Part shown: positions 12,006-24,158 of the stretch, one piece after another | How positions within the stretch are numbered: the stretch's first letter is position 1 | How the letters are laid out: every line of letters begins with the position of its first letter | Assembly: GCA_037893245.1 (NCBI GenBank) | Contig: JBAIAA010000100.1 | Span: 1 to 64,000, forward strand | Source of the DNA: Crossaster papposus | Taxonomy: Eukaryota; Echinodermata; Asteroidea; Velatida; Solasteridae | DNA length: 64,000 bases | Direction: 5' to 3' | Translations under genes and position numbers: made by a program | The notes under the pieces: model-generated | Told to the model about the DNA's origin: nothing | The model's input: the letters and a program-made list of their open reading frames with translations, nothing else | Databases searched by the model: none

Positions 12006-15000
12006 TCTGAAGGTAAATAGTGCCGAAAAGTGTTTGTTAGGCTCAATGGGCGCTATAGACCATTTGGGAGTGTTGTAAGTCAATTTCGTGATCTGACGGT
12101 GAAAAGTGCCGAAAAGTGTTTGTTAGGCTAAATGGGCTCTATAGACCATTTTGGAGTGTTGTTAGTCAATTTTGTGATCTGAAGGTAAATAGTGCCGAAA
12201 AGTGTTTGTTACGCTCAATGGGCGCTATAAACCATTTTGGAGTGTTGTAAGTCCATTTCGTGATCTGAAGGTAAATAGTGCCAAAAAGTGTTTGTTAGGC
12301 TCAATGGGCGCTATAGAGCATTTGGGAGTGTTGTTAGTCAATTTCGTGATCTGACAGTGAAAAGTGCCGAAAAGTGTTTGTTAGGCTCAATGGGCGCTAT
12401 AGAGCATTTGGGAGTGTTGTAAGTCAATTTTGTGATCTGACCGTGAAAAGATCCAAAAAGTGTTTGTTAGGCTCAATGGGCGCTATAGAGCATTTGGGAG
12501 TATTGTAAGTCAATTTCGTGATCTGAAGGTAAAAAGTGCCAAAAAGTGTTTCTTACGCCCAATGGGCGCTATAGAGCATTTTGGAGTGTTGTAAGTCCAT
12601 TTCGTGATCTGAAGGTAAATAGTGCCGAAAAGTGTTTGTTAGGCTCAATGGGCGCTATAGAGCATTTGGGAGTGTTGTTAGTCAATTTCGTGATCTGAAG
12701 GTAAATAGTGCCGAAAAGTGTTTGTTAGGCTCAATGGGCTCTATAGACCATTTTGGAGTGTTGTTAGTCAATTTCGTGATCTGAAGGTAAATAGTGCCGA
12801 AAAGTGTTTGTTAGGCTCAATGGGCGCTATAGAGCATTTGGGAGTGTTGTAAGTCAATTTCGTGATCTGACGGTGAAAAGTGCCGAAAAGTGTTTGTTAG
12901 GCTCAATGGGCTCTATAGACCATTTTGGAGTGTTGTTAGTCAATTTCGTGATCTGAAGGTAAATAGTGCCGAAAAGTGTTTGTTACGCTCAATGGGCGCT
13001 ATAAACCATTTTGGAGTGTTGTAAGTCCATTTCGTGATCTGAAGGTAAATAGTGCCAAAAAGTGTTTGTTAGGCTCAATGGGCGCTATAGAGCATTTTGG
13101 AGTGTTGTAAGTCCATTTCGTGATCTGAAGGTAAATAGTGCCGAAAAGTGTTTGTTAGGCTCAATGGGCGCTATAGAGCATTTGGGAGTGTTGTTAGTCC
13201 ATTTCGTGATCTGAAGGTCAATAGTGCCAAAAAGTGTTTGTTAGGCTCAATGGGCGCTATAGAGCATTTGGGAGTGTTGTTAGTCAATTTCGTGATCTGA
13301 CAGTGAAAAGTGCCCAAAAGTGTTTGTTAGGCTCAATGGGCGCTATAGAGCATTTGGGAGTGTTGTAAGTCAATTTTGTGATCTGACCGTGAAAAGTGCC
13401 AAAAAGTGTTTGTTAGGCTCAATGGGCGCTATAGAGCATTTGGGAGTATTGTAAGTCAATTTTGTGATCTGAAGGTAAATAGTGCCAAAAAGTGTTTCTT
13501 ACGCTCAATGGGCGCTATAGAGCATTTTGGAGTGTTGTAAGTCCATTTCGTGATCTGAAGGTAAATAGTGCCGAAAAGTGTTTGTTAGGCTCAATGGGCG
13601 ATATAGAGCATTTGGGAGTGTTGTAAGTCAATTTCGTGATCTGACGGTGAAAAGTGCCGAAAAGTGTTTGTTAGGCTCAATGGGCGCTATAGAGCATTTG
13701 GGAGTATTGTAAGTCAATTTCGTGATCTGAAGGTAAAAAGTGCCGAAAAGTGTTTGTTAGGCTCAATGGGCGCTATAGACCATTTGGGAGTGTTGCAAGT
13801 CCATTTTGTGATCTGAAGGTAAATAGTGCCAAAAAGTGTTTCTTACGCTCAATGGGCGCTATAGAGCATTTTGGAGTGTTGTAAGTCCATTTCGTGATCT
13901 GAAGGTAAATAGTGCCGAAAAGTGTTTGTTTGGCTCAATGTGCGCTATAGAGCATTTGGGAGTGTTGTTAGTCAATTTCGTGATCTGAAGGTATATAGTG
14001 CCAAAAAGTGTTTCTTACGCTCAATGGGCGCTATAGACCATTTGGGAGTGTTGGAAGTCCATTTTGTGATCTGAAGGTAAATAGTGCCAAAAAGTGTTTC
14101 TTACGCTCAATGGGCGCTATAAACCATTCTGGAGTGTTGTAAGTCCATTTCGTGATCTGAAGGTAAATAGTGCCGAAAAGTGTTTGTAAGGCTCAATGGG
14201 CGCTATAGAGCATTTGGGAGTGTTGTAAGTCAATTTCGTGATCTGACCGTGAAAAGTGCCGAAAAGTGTTTGTTAGGCTCAATGGGCGCTATAGAGCATT
14301 TGGGAGTGTTGTAAGTCAATTTTGTGATCTGACCGTGAAAAGTGCCAAAAAGTGTTTGTTAGGCTCAATGGGCGCTATAGAGCATTTGGGAGTGTTGTTA
14401 GTCAATTTCGTGATCTTACGGTAAATAGTGCCGAAAAGTGTTTGTTAGGCTCAATGGGCGCTATAGAGCATTTGGGAGTGTTGTAAGTCAATTTCTTGAT
14501 CTGACAGTGAAAAGTGCGGAAAAGTGTTTGTTAGGCTCAATGGGCGCTATAGAGCATTTGGGAGTGTTGTAAGTCAATTTTGTGATCTGACCGTGAAAAG
14601 TGCCAAAAAGTGTTTGTTAGGCTCAATGGGCGCTATAGAGCATTTGGGAGTATTGTAAGTCAATTTCGTGATCTGAAGGTAAAAAGTGCCAAAAAGTGTT
14701 TTTTACGCTCAATGGGCGCTATAGAGAATTTTGGAGTGTTGTAAGTCCATTTCGTGATCTGAAGGTAAATAGTGCCGAAAAGTGTTTGTTAGGCTCAATG
14801 GGCGCTATAGAGCATTTGGGAGTGTTGTTAGTCAATTTCGTGATCTGAAGGTAAATAGTGCCGAAAAGTGTTTGTTAGGCTCAATGGGCGCTATAGACCA
14901 TTTGGGAGTATTGTAAGTCAATTTCGTGATCTGAAGGTAAATAGTGCCGAAAAGTGTTTGTTAGGCTCAATGGGCGCTATAGAGCATTTGGGAGTGTTGT

Positions 15001-15152
15001 AAGTCAATTTCGTGATCTGACGGTGAAAAGTGCCGAAAAGTGTTTGTTAGGCTCAATGGGCGCTATAGACCATTTTGGAGTGTTGTAAGTCCATTTCGTG
15101 ATCTGAAGGTAAATAGTGCCAAAAAGTGTTTGTTAGGCTCAATTGGCGCTAT
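11971..15152 (+). repeat. 37-monomer higher-order unit, copy 1 (3182 bp)
   Basis: Rare markers recur exactly 3182 bp (37 x 86) further on: the GGCTAAATGGG monomer at 12129 and 15311, and the AAAAGATCC monomer at 12451 and 15633. The unit also contains GGTCAATAG at 13216, a TTTGGCTCAATGTGCG monomer at 13931, and a GAGAATTTTGG monomer near 14730. The first 1229 bp appear identical to copy 2. The remainder resembles blocks at 22.9-25, 25.9-28 and 29.7-32 kb instead. Confidence 0.85.
12002..12087 (+). repeat. Representative 86-bp monomer
   Basis: This unit runs from one GTGATCTGA to the base before the next (12088) and is exactly 86 bp. Its CpGs lie at 23-24, at 50-51 and across the monomer boundary (TTCG/TG). 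The unit contains two related segments. AGTGTTTGTTAGGCTCAAT begins at 28, and in many copies AGTGTTGTTAGTCAAT begins at 68. The offset of about 40 bp suggests an older half-length unit. Because 86 is not divisible by three, translation moves to a new reading frame at each monomer, which explains the many short repetitive reading frames. Confidence 0.95.
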
Positions 15153-16381
15153 AGAGCATTTTGGAGTGTTGTAAGTCAATTTCGTGATCTGAAGGTAAAT
15201 AGTGCCGAAAAGTGTTTGTTAGGCTCAATGGGCGCTATAGACCATTTGGGAGTGTTGTAAGTCAATTTCGTGATCTGACGGTGAAAAGTGCCGAAAAGTG
15301 TTTGTTAGGCTAAATGGGCTCTATAGACCATTTTGGAGTGTTGTTAGTCAATTTTGTGATCTGAAGGTAAATAGTGCCGAAAAGTGTTTGTTACGCTCAA
15401 TGGGCGCTATAAACCATTTTGGAGTGTTGTAAGTCCATTTCGTGATCTGAAGGTAAATAGTGCCAAAAAGTGTTTGTTAGGCTCAATGGGCGCTATAGAG
15501 CATTTGGGAGTGTTGTTAGTCAATTTCGTGATCTGACAGTGAAAAGTGCCGAAAAGTGTTTGTTAGGCTCAATGGGCGCTATAGAGCATTTGGGAGTGTT
15601 GTAAGTCAATTTTGTGATCTGACCGTGAAAAGATCCAAAAAGTGTTTGTTAGGCTCAATGGGCGCTATAGAGCATTTGGGAGTATTGTAAGTCAATTTCG
15701 TGATCTGAAGGTAAAAAGTGCCAAAAAGTGTTTCTTACGCCCAATGGGCGCTATAGAGCATTTTGGAGTGTTGTAAGTCCATTTCGTGATCTGAAGGTAA
15801 ATAGTGCCGAAAAGTGTTTGTTAGGCTCAATGGGCGCTATAGAGCATTTGGGAGTGTTGTTAGTCAATTTCGTGATCTGAAGGTAAATAGTGCCGAAAAG
15901 TGTTTGTTAGGCTCAATGGGCTCTATAGACCATTTTGGAGTGTTGTTAGTCAATTTCGTGATCTGAAGGTAAATAGTGCCGAAAAGTGTTTGTTAGGCTC
16001 AATGGGCGCTATAGAGCATTTGGGAGTGTTGTAAGTCAATTTCGTGATCTGACGGTGAAAAGTGCCGAAAAGTGTTTGTTAGGCTCAATGGGCTCTATAG
16101 ACCATTTTGGAGTGTTGTTAGTCAATTTCGTGATCTGAAGGTAAATAGTGCCGAAAAGTGTTTGTTACGCTCAATGGGCGCTATAAACCATTTTGGAGTG
16201 TTGTAAGTCCATTTCGTGATCTGAAGGTAAATAGTGCCAAAAAGTGTTTGTTAGGCTCAATGGGCGCTATAGAGCATTTTGGAGTGTTGTAAGTCCATTT
16301 CGTGATCTGAAGGTAAATAGTGCCGAAAAGTGTTTGTTAGGCTCAATGGGCGCTATAGAGCATTTGGGAGTGTTGTTAGTC
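15153..16381 (+). repeat. 37-monomer higher-order unit, copy 2 (partial, 1229 bp)
   Basis: This repeats 11971-13199 at an offset of 3182 bp. The first mismatch is at 16382 (A here, C at 13200), after which the two copies follow different monomer orders. The same block, including the AAAAGATCC monomer at 15633 and the GTGTCG variant just beyond it at 16406, recurs 16605 bp downstream (32238 and 33011). That offset is 193 x 86 + 7. The extra 7 bp come from the 93-bp monomer in between. Confidence 0.8.
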
Positions 16382-18278
16382 AATTTCGTGATCTGAAGGT
16401 AAATAGTGTCGAAAAGTGTTTGTTAGGCTCAATGGGCGCTATAGACCATTTGGGAGTGTTGTAAGTCAATTTCGTGATCTGACTGTGAAAAGTGGCGAAA
16501 AGTGTTTGTTACGCTCAATGGGCGCTATAAACCATTTTGGAGTGTTGTAAGTCCATTTCGTGATCTGAAGGTAAATAGTGCCAAAAAGTGTTTGTTAGGC
16601 TCAATGGGCGCTATAGAGCATTTGGGAGTGTTGTTAGTCAATTTCGTGATCTGAAGGTAAATAGTGCCGAAAAGTGTTTGTTAGGCTCAATGGGCGCTAT
16701 AGAGCATTTGGGAGTGTTGTTAGTCAATTTCGTGATCTGAAGGTAAATAGTGCCGAAAAGTGTTTGTTAGGCTCAATGGGCTCTATAGACCATTTTGGAG
16801 TGTTGTTAGTCAATTTCGTGATCTGAAGGTAAATAGTGCCGAAAAGTGTTTGTTAGGCTCAATGGGCGCTATAGAGCATTTGGGAGTGTTGTAAGTCAAT
16901 TTCGTTATCTGACGGTGAAAAGTGCCGAAAAGTGTTTGTTAGGCTCAATGGGCTCTATAGACCATTTTGGAGTGTTGTTAGTCAATTTCGTGATCTGAAG
17001 GTAAATAGTGCCGAAAAGTGTTTGTTAGGCTCAATGGGCGCTATAAACCATTCTGGAGTGTTGTAAGTCCATTTCGTGATCTGAAGGTAAATAGTGCCAA
17101 AAAGTGTTTGTTAGGCTCAATGGGCGCTATAGAGCATTTGGGAGTGTTGTAAGTCAATTTCGTGATCTGACGTCGAAAAGTGCCGAAAAGTGTTTGTTAG
17201 GCTCAATGGGCTCTATAGACCATTTTGGAGTGTTGTTAGTCAATTTCGTGATCTGAAGGTAAATAGTGCCGAAAAGTGTTTGTTACGCTCAATGGGCGCT
17301 ATAAACCATTTTGGAGTGTTGTAAGTCCATTTCGTGATCTGAAGGTAAATAGTGCCAAAAAGTGTTTGTTAGGCTCAATGGGCGCTATAGAGCATTTTGG
17401 AGTGTTGTAAGTCCATTTCGTGATCTGAAGGTAAATAGTGCCGAAAAGTGTTTGTTACGCTCAATGGGCGCTATAAACCATTTTGGAGTGTTGTAAGTCC
17501 ATTTCGTGATCTGAAGGTAAATAGTGCCAAAAAGTGTTTGTTAGGCTCAATGGGCGCTATAGAGCATAGAGCATTTTGGAGTGTCCATAGTCCATTTCGT
17601 GATCTGAAGGTAAATAGTGCCGAAAAGTGTTTGTTAGGCTCAATGGGCGCTATAGACCATTTGGGAGTGTTGTAAGTCAATTTCGTGATCTGAAGGTAAA
17701 TAGTGCCGAAAAGTGTTTGTTACGCTCAATGGGCGCTATAAACCATTTTGGAGTGTTGTAAGTCCATTTCGTGATCTGAAGGTAAATAGTGCCAAAAAGT
17801 GTTTGTTAGGCTCAATGGGCGCTATAGAGCATTTGGGAGTGTTGTAAGTCAATTTTGTGATCTGACCGTGAAAAGTGCCAAAAAGTGTTTGTTAGGCTCA
17901 ATGGGCACTATAGAGCAGTTGGGAGTGTTGTTAGTCAATTTCGTGATCTTACGGTAAATAGTGCCGAAAAGTGTTTGTTAGGCTCAATGGGCGCTATAGA
18001 GCATTTGGGAGTGTTGTAAGTCAATTTCGTGATCTGACAGTGAAAAGTGCCGAAAAGTGTTTGTTAGGCTCAATGGGCGCTATAGAGCATTTGGGAGTGT
18101 TGTAAGTCAATTTCGTGATCTGAAGGTAAATAGTGCCTAAAAGTGTTTGTTAGGCTCAATGGGCGCTATAGAGCATTTGGGAGTGTTGTAAGTCAATTTT
18201 GTGATCTGACCGTGAAAAGTGCCAAAAAGTGTTTGTTAGGTTCAATGGGCGCTATAGACCATTTGGGAGTGTTGGAAG
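16382..18278 (+). repeat. Satellite segment of mixed monomer order
   Basis: Regular 86-bp monomers whose order is shared only in parts with other places. A GTGTCGAAAAG monomer (16406) and a GTGGCGAAAAG monomer (about 16490) have counterparts near 33011 and 33097. A GACGTCGAAAAG monomer at 17171 has counterparts near 36097 and 37989. About 17100-17690 matches about 37918-38508 at an offset of 20818 bp. A GAGCAGTTGGG monomer at 17915 begins a series that recurs at 18861, 19979 and 20839 (11, 13 and 10 monomers apart). No other sequence is present. Confidence 0.75.
17506..17598 (+). repeat. 93-bp variant monomer with 7-bp duplication
   Basis: This monomer is 93 bp because AGAGCAT is duplicated (TATAGAGCATAGAGCATTTT), and GTGTTGTAAGTCC is replaced by GTGTCCATAGTCC. 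Both changes occur together here, at 38324-38416 and in the noisy part near 4246-4343, so they are inherited from one ancestral monomer rather than sequencing errors. It is a good marker for tracing long-range duplication. Confidence 0.9.
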
Positions 18279-19396
18279 TCTATTTTGTGATCTGAAGGTA
18301 AATAGTGCCAAAAAGTGTTTCTTACGCTCAATGGGCGCTATAAACCATTCTGGAGTGTTGTAAGTCCATTTCGTGATCTGAAGGTAAATAGTGCCGAAAA
18401 GTGTTTGTTAGGCTCAATGGGCGCTATAGAGCATTTGGGAGTGTTGTTAGTCAATTTCGTGATCTGAAGGTAAATAGTGCCGAAAAGTGTTTGTTAGGCT
18501 CAATGGGCGCTATAGACCATTTGGGAGTGTTGTAAGTCAATTTCGTGATCTGACTGTGAAAAGTGCCGAAAAGTGTTTGTTAGGCTCAATGGGCTCTATA
18601 GACCATTTTGGAGTGTTGTTAGTCAATTTCGTGATCTGAAGGTAAATAGTGCCGAAAAGTGTTTGTTACGCTCAATGGGCGCTATAAACCATTTTGGAGT
18701 GTTGTAAGTCCATTTCGTGATCTGAAGGTAAATAGTGCCAAAAAGTGTTTGTTAGGCTCAATGGGCGCTATAGAGCATTTGGGAGTGTTGTAAGTCAATT
18801 TTGTGATCTGACCGTGAAAAGTGCCAAAAAGTGTTTGTTAGGCTCAATGGGCGCTATAGAGCAGTTGGGAGTGTTGTTAGTCAATTTCGTGATCTTACGG
18901 TAAATAGTGCCGAAAAGTGTTTGTTAGGCTCAATGGGCGCTATAGAGCATTTGGGAGTGTTGTAAGTCAATTTCGTGATCTGACAGTGAAAAGTGCCGAA
19001 AAGTGTTTGTTAGGCTCAATGGGCGCTATAGAGCATTTGGGAGTGTTGTAAGTCAATTTCGTGATCTGAAGGTAAATAGTGCCGAAAAGTGTTTGTTAGG
19101 CTCAATGGGCGCTATAGAGCATTTGGGAGTGTTGTAAGTCAATTTTGTGATCTGACCGTGAAAAGTGCCAAAAAGTGTTTGTTAGGTTCAATGGGCGCTA
19201 TAGAGCATTTGGGAGTATTGTAAGTCAATTTCGTGATCTGAAGGTAAAAAGTGCCAAAAAGTGTTTCTTACGCTCAATGGGCGCTATAGAGCATTTTGGA
19301 GTGTTGTAAGTCCATTTCGTGATCTGAAGGTAAATAGTGCCGAAAAGTGTTTGTTAGGCTCAATGGGCGCTATAGACCATTTGGGAGTGTTGGAAG
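18279..19396 (+). repeat. 13-monomer higher-order unit, copy 1 (1118 bp)
   Basis: The distinctive GGAAGTCTATTTTG monomer occurs at 18279 and 19397, and the GAGCAGTTGGG monomer at 18861 and 19979, both 1118 bp (13 x 86) apart. Monomer order between these markers is the same in the two copies. Confidence 0.8.
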
Positions 19397-20215
19397 TCTA
19401 TTTTGTGATCTGAAGGTAAATAGTGCCAAAAAGTGTTTCTTACGCTCAATGGGCGCTATAAACCATTCTGGAGTGTTGTAAGTCCATTTCGTGATCTGAA
19501 GGTAAATAGTGCCGAAAAGTGTTTGTTAGGCTCAATGGGCGCTATAGAGCATTTGGGAGTGTTGTTAGTCAATTTCGTGATCTGAAGGTAAATAGTGCCG
19601 AAAAGTGTTTGTTAGGCTCAATGGGCGCTATAGACCATTTGGGAGTGTTGTAAGTCAATTTCGTGATCTGACTGTGAAAAGTGCCGAAAAGTGTTTGTTA
19701 GGCTCAATGGGCTCTATAGACCATTTTGGAGTGTTGTTAGTCAATTTCGTGATCTGAAGGTAAATAGTGCCGAAAAGTGTTTGTTACGCTCAATGGGCGC
19801 TATAAACCATTTTGGAGTGTTGTAAGTCCATTTCGTGATCTGAAGGTAAATAGTGCCAAAAAGTGTTTGTTAGGCTCAATGGGCGCTATAGAGCATTTGG
19901 GAGTGTTGTAAGTCAATTTTGTGATCTGACCGTGAAAAGTGCCAAAAAGTGTTTGTTAGGCTCAATGGGCGCTATAGAGCAGTTGGGAGTGTTGTTAGTC
20001 AATTTCGTGATCTTACGGTAAATAGTGCCGAAAAGTGTTTGTTAGGCTCAATGGGCGCTATAGAGCATTTGGGAGTGTTGTAAGTCAATTTCGTGATCTG
20101 AAAGTGAAAAGTGCCGAAAAGTGTTTGTTAGGCTCAATGGGCGCTATAGAGCATTTGGGAGTGTTGTAAGTCAATTTCGTGATCTGAAGGTAAATAGTGC
20201 CGAAAAGTGTTTGTT
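19397..20215 (+). repeat. 13-monomer higher-order unit, copy 2 (truncated)
   Basis: It follows copy 1 monomer by monomer to about 20215, where TTACGCTC replaces TTAGGCTC and the order switches. Beyond that, a GAGCAGTTGGG monomer returns after only 10 monomers (19979 to 20839), showing a further local rearrangement. Confidence 0.75.
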
Positions 20216-21234
20216 ACGCTCAATGGGCGCTATAAACCATTTTGGAGTGTTGTAAGTCCATTTCGTGATCTGAAGGTAAATAGTGCCAAAAAGTGTTTGT
20301 TAGGCTCAATGGGCGCTATAGAGCATTTTGGAGTGTTGTAAGACAATTTCGTGATCTGAAGGTAAATAGTGCCGAAAAGTGTTTGTTAGGCTCAATGGGC
20401 GCTATAGAGCATTTGGGAGTGTTGTTAGTCAATTTCGTGATCTGAAGGTAAATAGTGCCGAAAAGTGTTTGTTAGGCTCAATGGGCGCTATAGACCATTT
20501 GGGAGTGTTGTAAGTCAATTTCGTGATCTGACTGTGAAAAGTGCCGAAAAGTGTTTGTTAGGCTCAATGGGCTCTATAGACCATTTTGGAGTGTTGTTAG
20601 TCAATTTCGTGATCTGAAGGTAAATAGTGCCGAAAAGTGTTTGTTACGCTCAATGGGCGCTATAAACCATTTTGGAGTGTTGTAAGTCCATTTCGTGATC
20701 TGAAGGTAAATAGTGCCAAAAAGTGTTTGTTAGGCTCAATGGGCGCTATAGAGCATTTGGGAGTGTTGTAAGTCAATTTTGTGATCTGACCGTGAAAAGT
20801 GCCACAAAGTGTTTGTTAGGCTCAATGGGCGCTATAGAGCAGTTGGGAGTGTTGTTAGTCAATTTCGTGATCTTACGGTAAATAGTGCCGAAAAGTGTTT
20901 GTTAGGCTCAATGGGCGCTATAGAGCATTTGGGAGTGTTGTAAGTCAATTTCGTGATCTGACAGTGAAAAGTGCCGAAAAGTGTTTGTTAGGCTCAATGG
21001 GCGCTATAGAGCATTTGGGAGTGTTGTAAGTCAATTTTGTGATCTGACCGTGAAAATTTCCAAAAAGTGTTTGTTAGGCTCAATGGGCGCTATAGAGCAT
21101 TTGGGAGTATTGTAAGTCAATTTCGTGATCTGAAGGTAAATAGTGCCGAAAAGTGTTTGTTAGGCTCAATGGGCGCTATAGAGCATTTGGGAGTGTTGTT
21201 AGTCAATTTCGTGATCTGAAGGTAAATAGTGCCG
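20216..21234 (+). repeat. Satellite segment between higher-order units
   Basis: About twelve regular monomers. The order resembles the 18.7-19 kb and 19.8-20.1 kb stretches with a 10- or 11-monomer spacing. One monomer near 20800 has GCCACAAAG and one near 21055 has GAAAATTTCC; both are local point variants. Nothing else is present. Confidence 0.7.
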
Positions 21235-24158
21235 AAAAGTGTTTGTTAGGCTCAATGGGTGCTATAGACCATTTGGGAGTGTTGGAAGTCCATTTTGTGA
21301 TCTGAAGGTAAATAGTGCCGAAAAGTGTTTGTTAGGCTCAATGGGCGCTATAGACCATTTGGGAGTGTTGTAAGTCAATTTCGTGATCTGACTGTGAAAA
21401 GTGCCGAAAAGTGTTTGTTAGGCTCAATGGGCTCTATAGACCATTTTGGAGTGTTGTTAGTCAATTTCGTGATCTGAAGGTAAATAGTGCCGAAAAGTGT
21501 TTGTTACGCTCAATGGGCGCTATAAACCATTTTGGAGTGTTGTAAGTCCATTTCGTGATCTGAAGGTAAATAGTGCCAAAAAGTGTTTGTTAGGCTCAAT
21601 GGGCGCTTTAGAGCATTTGGGAGTGTTGTTAGTCAATTTCGTGATCTGACAGTGAAAAGTGCCCAAAAGTGTTTGTTAGGCTCAATGGGCGCTATAGAGC
21701 ATTTGGGAGTGTTGTAAGTCAATTTTGTGATCTGACCGTGAAAAGTGCCAAAAAGTGTTTGTTAGGCTCAATGGGCGCTATAGAGCATTTGGGAGTATTG
21801 TAAGTCAATTTTGTGATCTGAAGGTAAATAGTGCCAAAAAGTGTTTCTTACGCTCAATGGGCGCTATAGAGCATTTTGGAGTGTTGTAAGTCCATTTCGT
21901 GATCTGAAGGTAAATAGTGCCGAAAAGTGTTTGTTAGGCTCAATGGGCGATATAGAGCATTTGGGAGTGTTGTAAGTCAATTTCGTGATCTGACGGTGAA
22001 AAGTGCCGAAAAGTGTTTGTTAGGCTCAATGGGCGCTATAGAGCATTTGGGAGTATTGTAAGTCAATTTCGTGATCTGAAGGTAAATAGTGCCGAAAAGT
22101 GTTTGTTACGCTCAATGGGCGCTATAAACCATTTTGGAGTGTTGTAAGTCCATTTCGTGATCTGAAGGTAAATAGTGCCAAAAAGTGTTTGTTAGGCTCA
22201 ATGGGCGCTATAGAGCATTTGGGAGTGTTGTAAGTCAATTTTGTGATCTGACCGTTAAAAGTGCCAAAAAGTGTTTGTTAGGCTCAATGGGCGCTATAGA
22301 GCAGTTAGGAGTGTTGTTAGTCAATTTCGTGATCTTACGGTAAATAGTGCCGAAAAGTGTTTGTTAGGCTCAATGGGCGCTATAGAGCATTTGGGAGTGT
22401 TGTAAGTCAATTTCGTGATCTGACAGTGAAAAGTGCCGAAAAGTGTTTGTTAGGCTCAATGGGCGCTATAGAGCATTTGGGAGTGTTGTAAGTCAATTTT
22501 GTGATCTGACCGTGAAAAGTGCCAAAAAGTGTTTGTTAGGCTCAATGGGCGCTATAGAGCATTTGGGACTATTGTAAGTCAATTTCGTGATCTGAAGGTA
22601 AATAGTGCCGAAAAGTGTTTGTTAGGCTCAATGGGCGCTATAGAGCATTTGGGAGTGTTGTAAGTCAATTTCGTGATCTGAAGGTAAAAAGTGCCAAAAA
22701 GTGTTTCTTACGCTCAATGGGCGCTATAGAGCATTTTGGAGTGTTGTAAGTCCATTTCGTGATCTGAAGGTAAATAGTGCCGAAAAGTGTTTGTTAGGCT
22801 CAATGGGCGCTATAGAGCATTTGGGAGTATTGTAAGTCAATTTCGTGATCTGAAGGTAAAAAGTGCCAAAAAGTGTTTCTTACGCTCAATGGGCGCTATA
22901 GAGCATTTTGGAGTGTTGTAAGTCCATTTCGTGATCTGAAGGTCAATAGTGCCAAAAAGTGTTTGTTAGGCTCAATGGGCGCTATAGAGCATTTGGGAGT
23001 GTTGTTAGTCAATTTCGTGATCTGACAGTGAAAAGTGCCCAAAAGTGTTTGTTAGGCTCAATGGGCGCTATAGAGCATTTGGGAGTGTTGTAAGTCAATT
23101 TTGTGATCTGACCGTGAAAAGTGCCAAAAAGTGTTTGTTAGGCTCAATGGGCGCTATAGAGCATTTGGGAGTATTGTAAGTCAATTTTGTGATCTGAAGG
23201 TAAATAGTGCCAAAAAGTGTTTCTTACGCTCAATGGGCGCTATAGAGCATTTTGGAGTGTTGTAAGTCCATTTCGTGATCTGAAGGTAAATAGTGCCGAA
23301 AAGTGTTTGTTAGGCTCAATGGGCGATATAGAGCATTTGGGAGTGTTGTAAGTCAATTTCGTGATCTGACGGTGAAAAGTGCCGAAAAGTGTTTGTTAGG
23401 CTCAATGGGCGCTATAGAGCATTTGGGAGTATTGTAAGTCAATTTCGTGATCTGAAGGTAAAAAGTGCCGAAAAGTGTTTGTTAGGCTCAATGGGCGCTA
23501 TAGACCATTTGGGAGTGTTGCAAGTCCATTTTGTGATCTGAAGGTAAATAGTGCCAAAAAGTGTTTCTTACGCTCAATGGGCGCTATAGAGCATTTTGGA
23601 GTGTTGTAAGTCCATTTCGTGATCTGAAGGTAAATAGTGCCGAAAAGTGTTTGTTTGGCTCAATGTGCGCTATAGAGCATTTGGGAGTGTTGTTAGTCAA
23701 TTTCGTGATCTGAAGGTAAATAGTGCAGAAAAGTGTTTGTTAGGCTCAATGGGCGCTATAGACCATTTGGGAGTGTTGGAAGTCCATTTTGTGATCTGAA
23801 GGTATATAGTGCCAAAAAGTGTTTCTTACGCTCAATGGGCGCTATAGACCATTTGGGAGTGTTGGAAGTCCATTTTGTGATCTGAAGGTAAATAGTGCCA
23901 AAAAGTGTTTCTTACGCTCAATGGGCGCTATAAACCATTCTGGAGTGTTGTAAGTCCATTTCGTGATCTGAAGGTAAATAGTGCCGAAAAGTGTTTGTAA
24001 GGCTCAATGGGCGCTATAGAGCATTTGGGAGTGTTGTAAGTCAATTTCGTGATCTGACCGTGAAAAGTGCCGAAAAGTGTTTGTTAGGCTCAATGGGCGC
24101 TATAGAGCATTTGGGAGTGTTGTAAGTCAATTTTGTGATCTGACCGTGAAAAGTGCCA
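21235..24158 (+). repeat. 34-monomer higher-order unit, copy 1 (2924 bp)
   Basis: Markers are repeated exactly 2924 bp (34 x 86) later: the GGGTGCTATAG monomer at 21260 and 24184, the GGTCAATAG monomer at 22941 and 25865, and TTTGGCTCAATGTGCG at 23656 and 26580. A GCGCTTTAGAGC variant (about 21605 and 24530) and a GGGACTATTG variant (about 22565 and 25490) also match. Confidence 0.9.

Noticed and set aside
12002..12087. Assignment to a named satellite family (for example 155-180 bp plant centromere repeats or the 172-bp Tyba family of Rhynchospora)
   Set aside because: Twice 86 is 172, but length alone is not evidence and I recognise no sequence match. A database search with the monomer consensus would be needed.
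12720..12760. Short palindrome TCTATAGA in GGGCTCTATAGACC monomers as a hairpin or protein site
   Set aside because: Only 8 bp, without a loop or longer arms, and present in one monomer subfamily. It is within chance expectation for a repeated unit.
13990..13998. TATA-like GGTATATAG and CGATATAG variants as promoters
   Set aside because: They are single-base variants of GGTAAATAG and CGCTATAG in the repeat, with no downstream gene or other promoter feature.
17448..17675. Identical 75-codon reading frames at 17448 and 38266, and similar 73-79 codon frames at 39391, 44552, 59254, 60545, 61576 and 62265
   Set aside because: All are the 86-bp repeat read through about three frames (86 leaves remainder 2 on division by 3). 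Repetition of the peptide reflects duplication of DNA blocks, not conservation of a protein.
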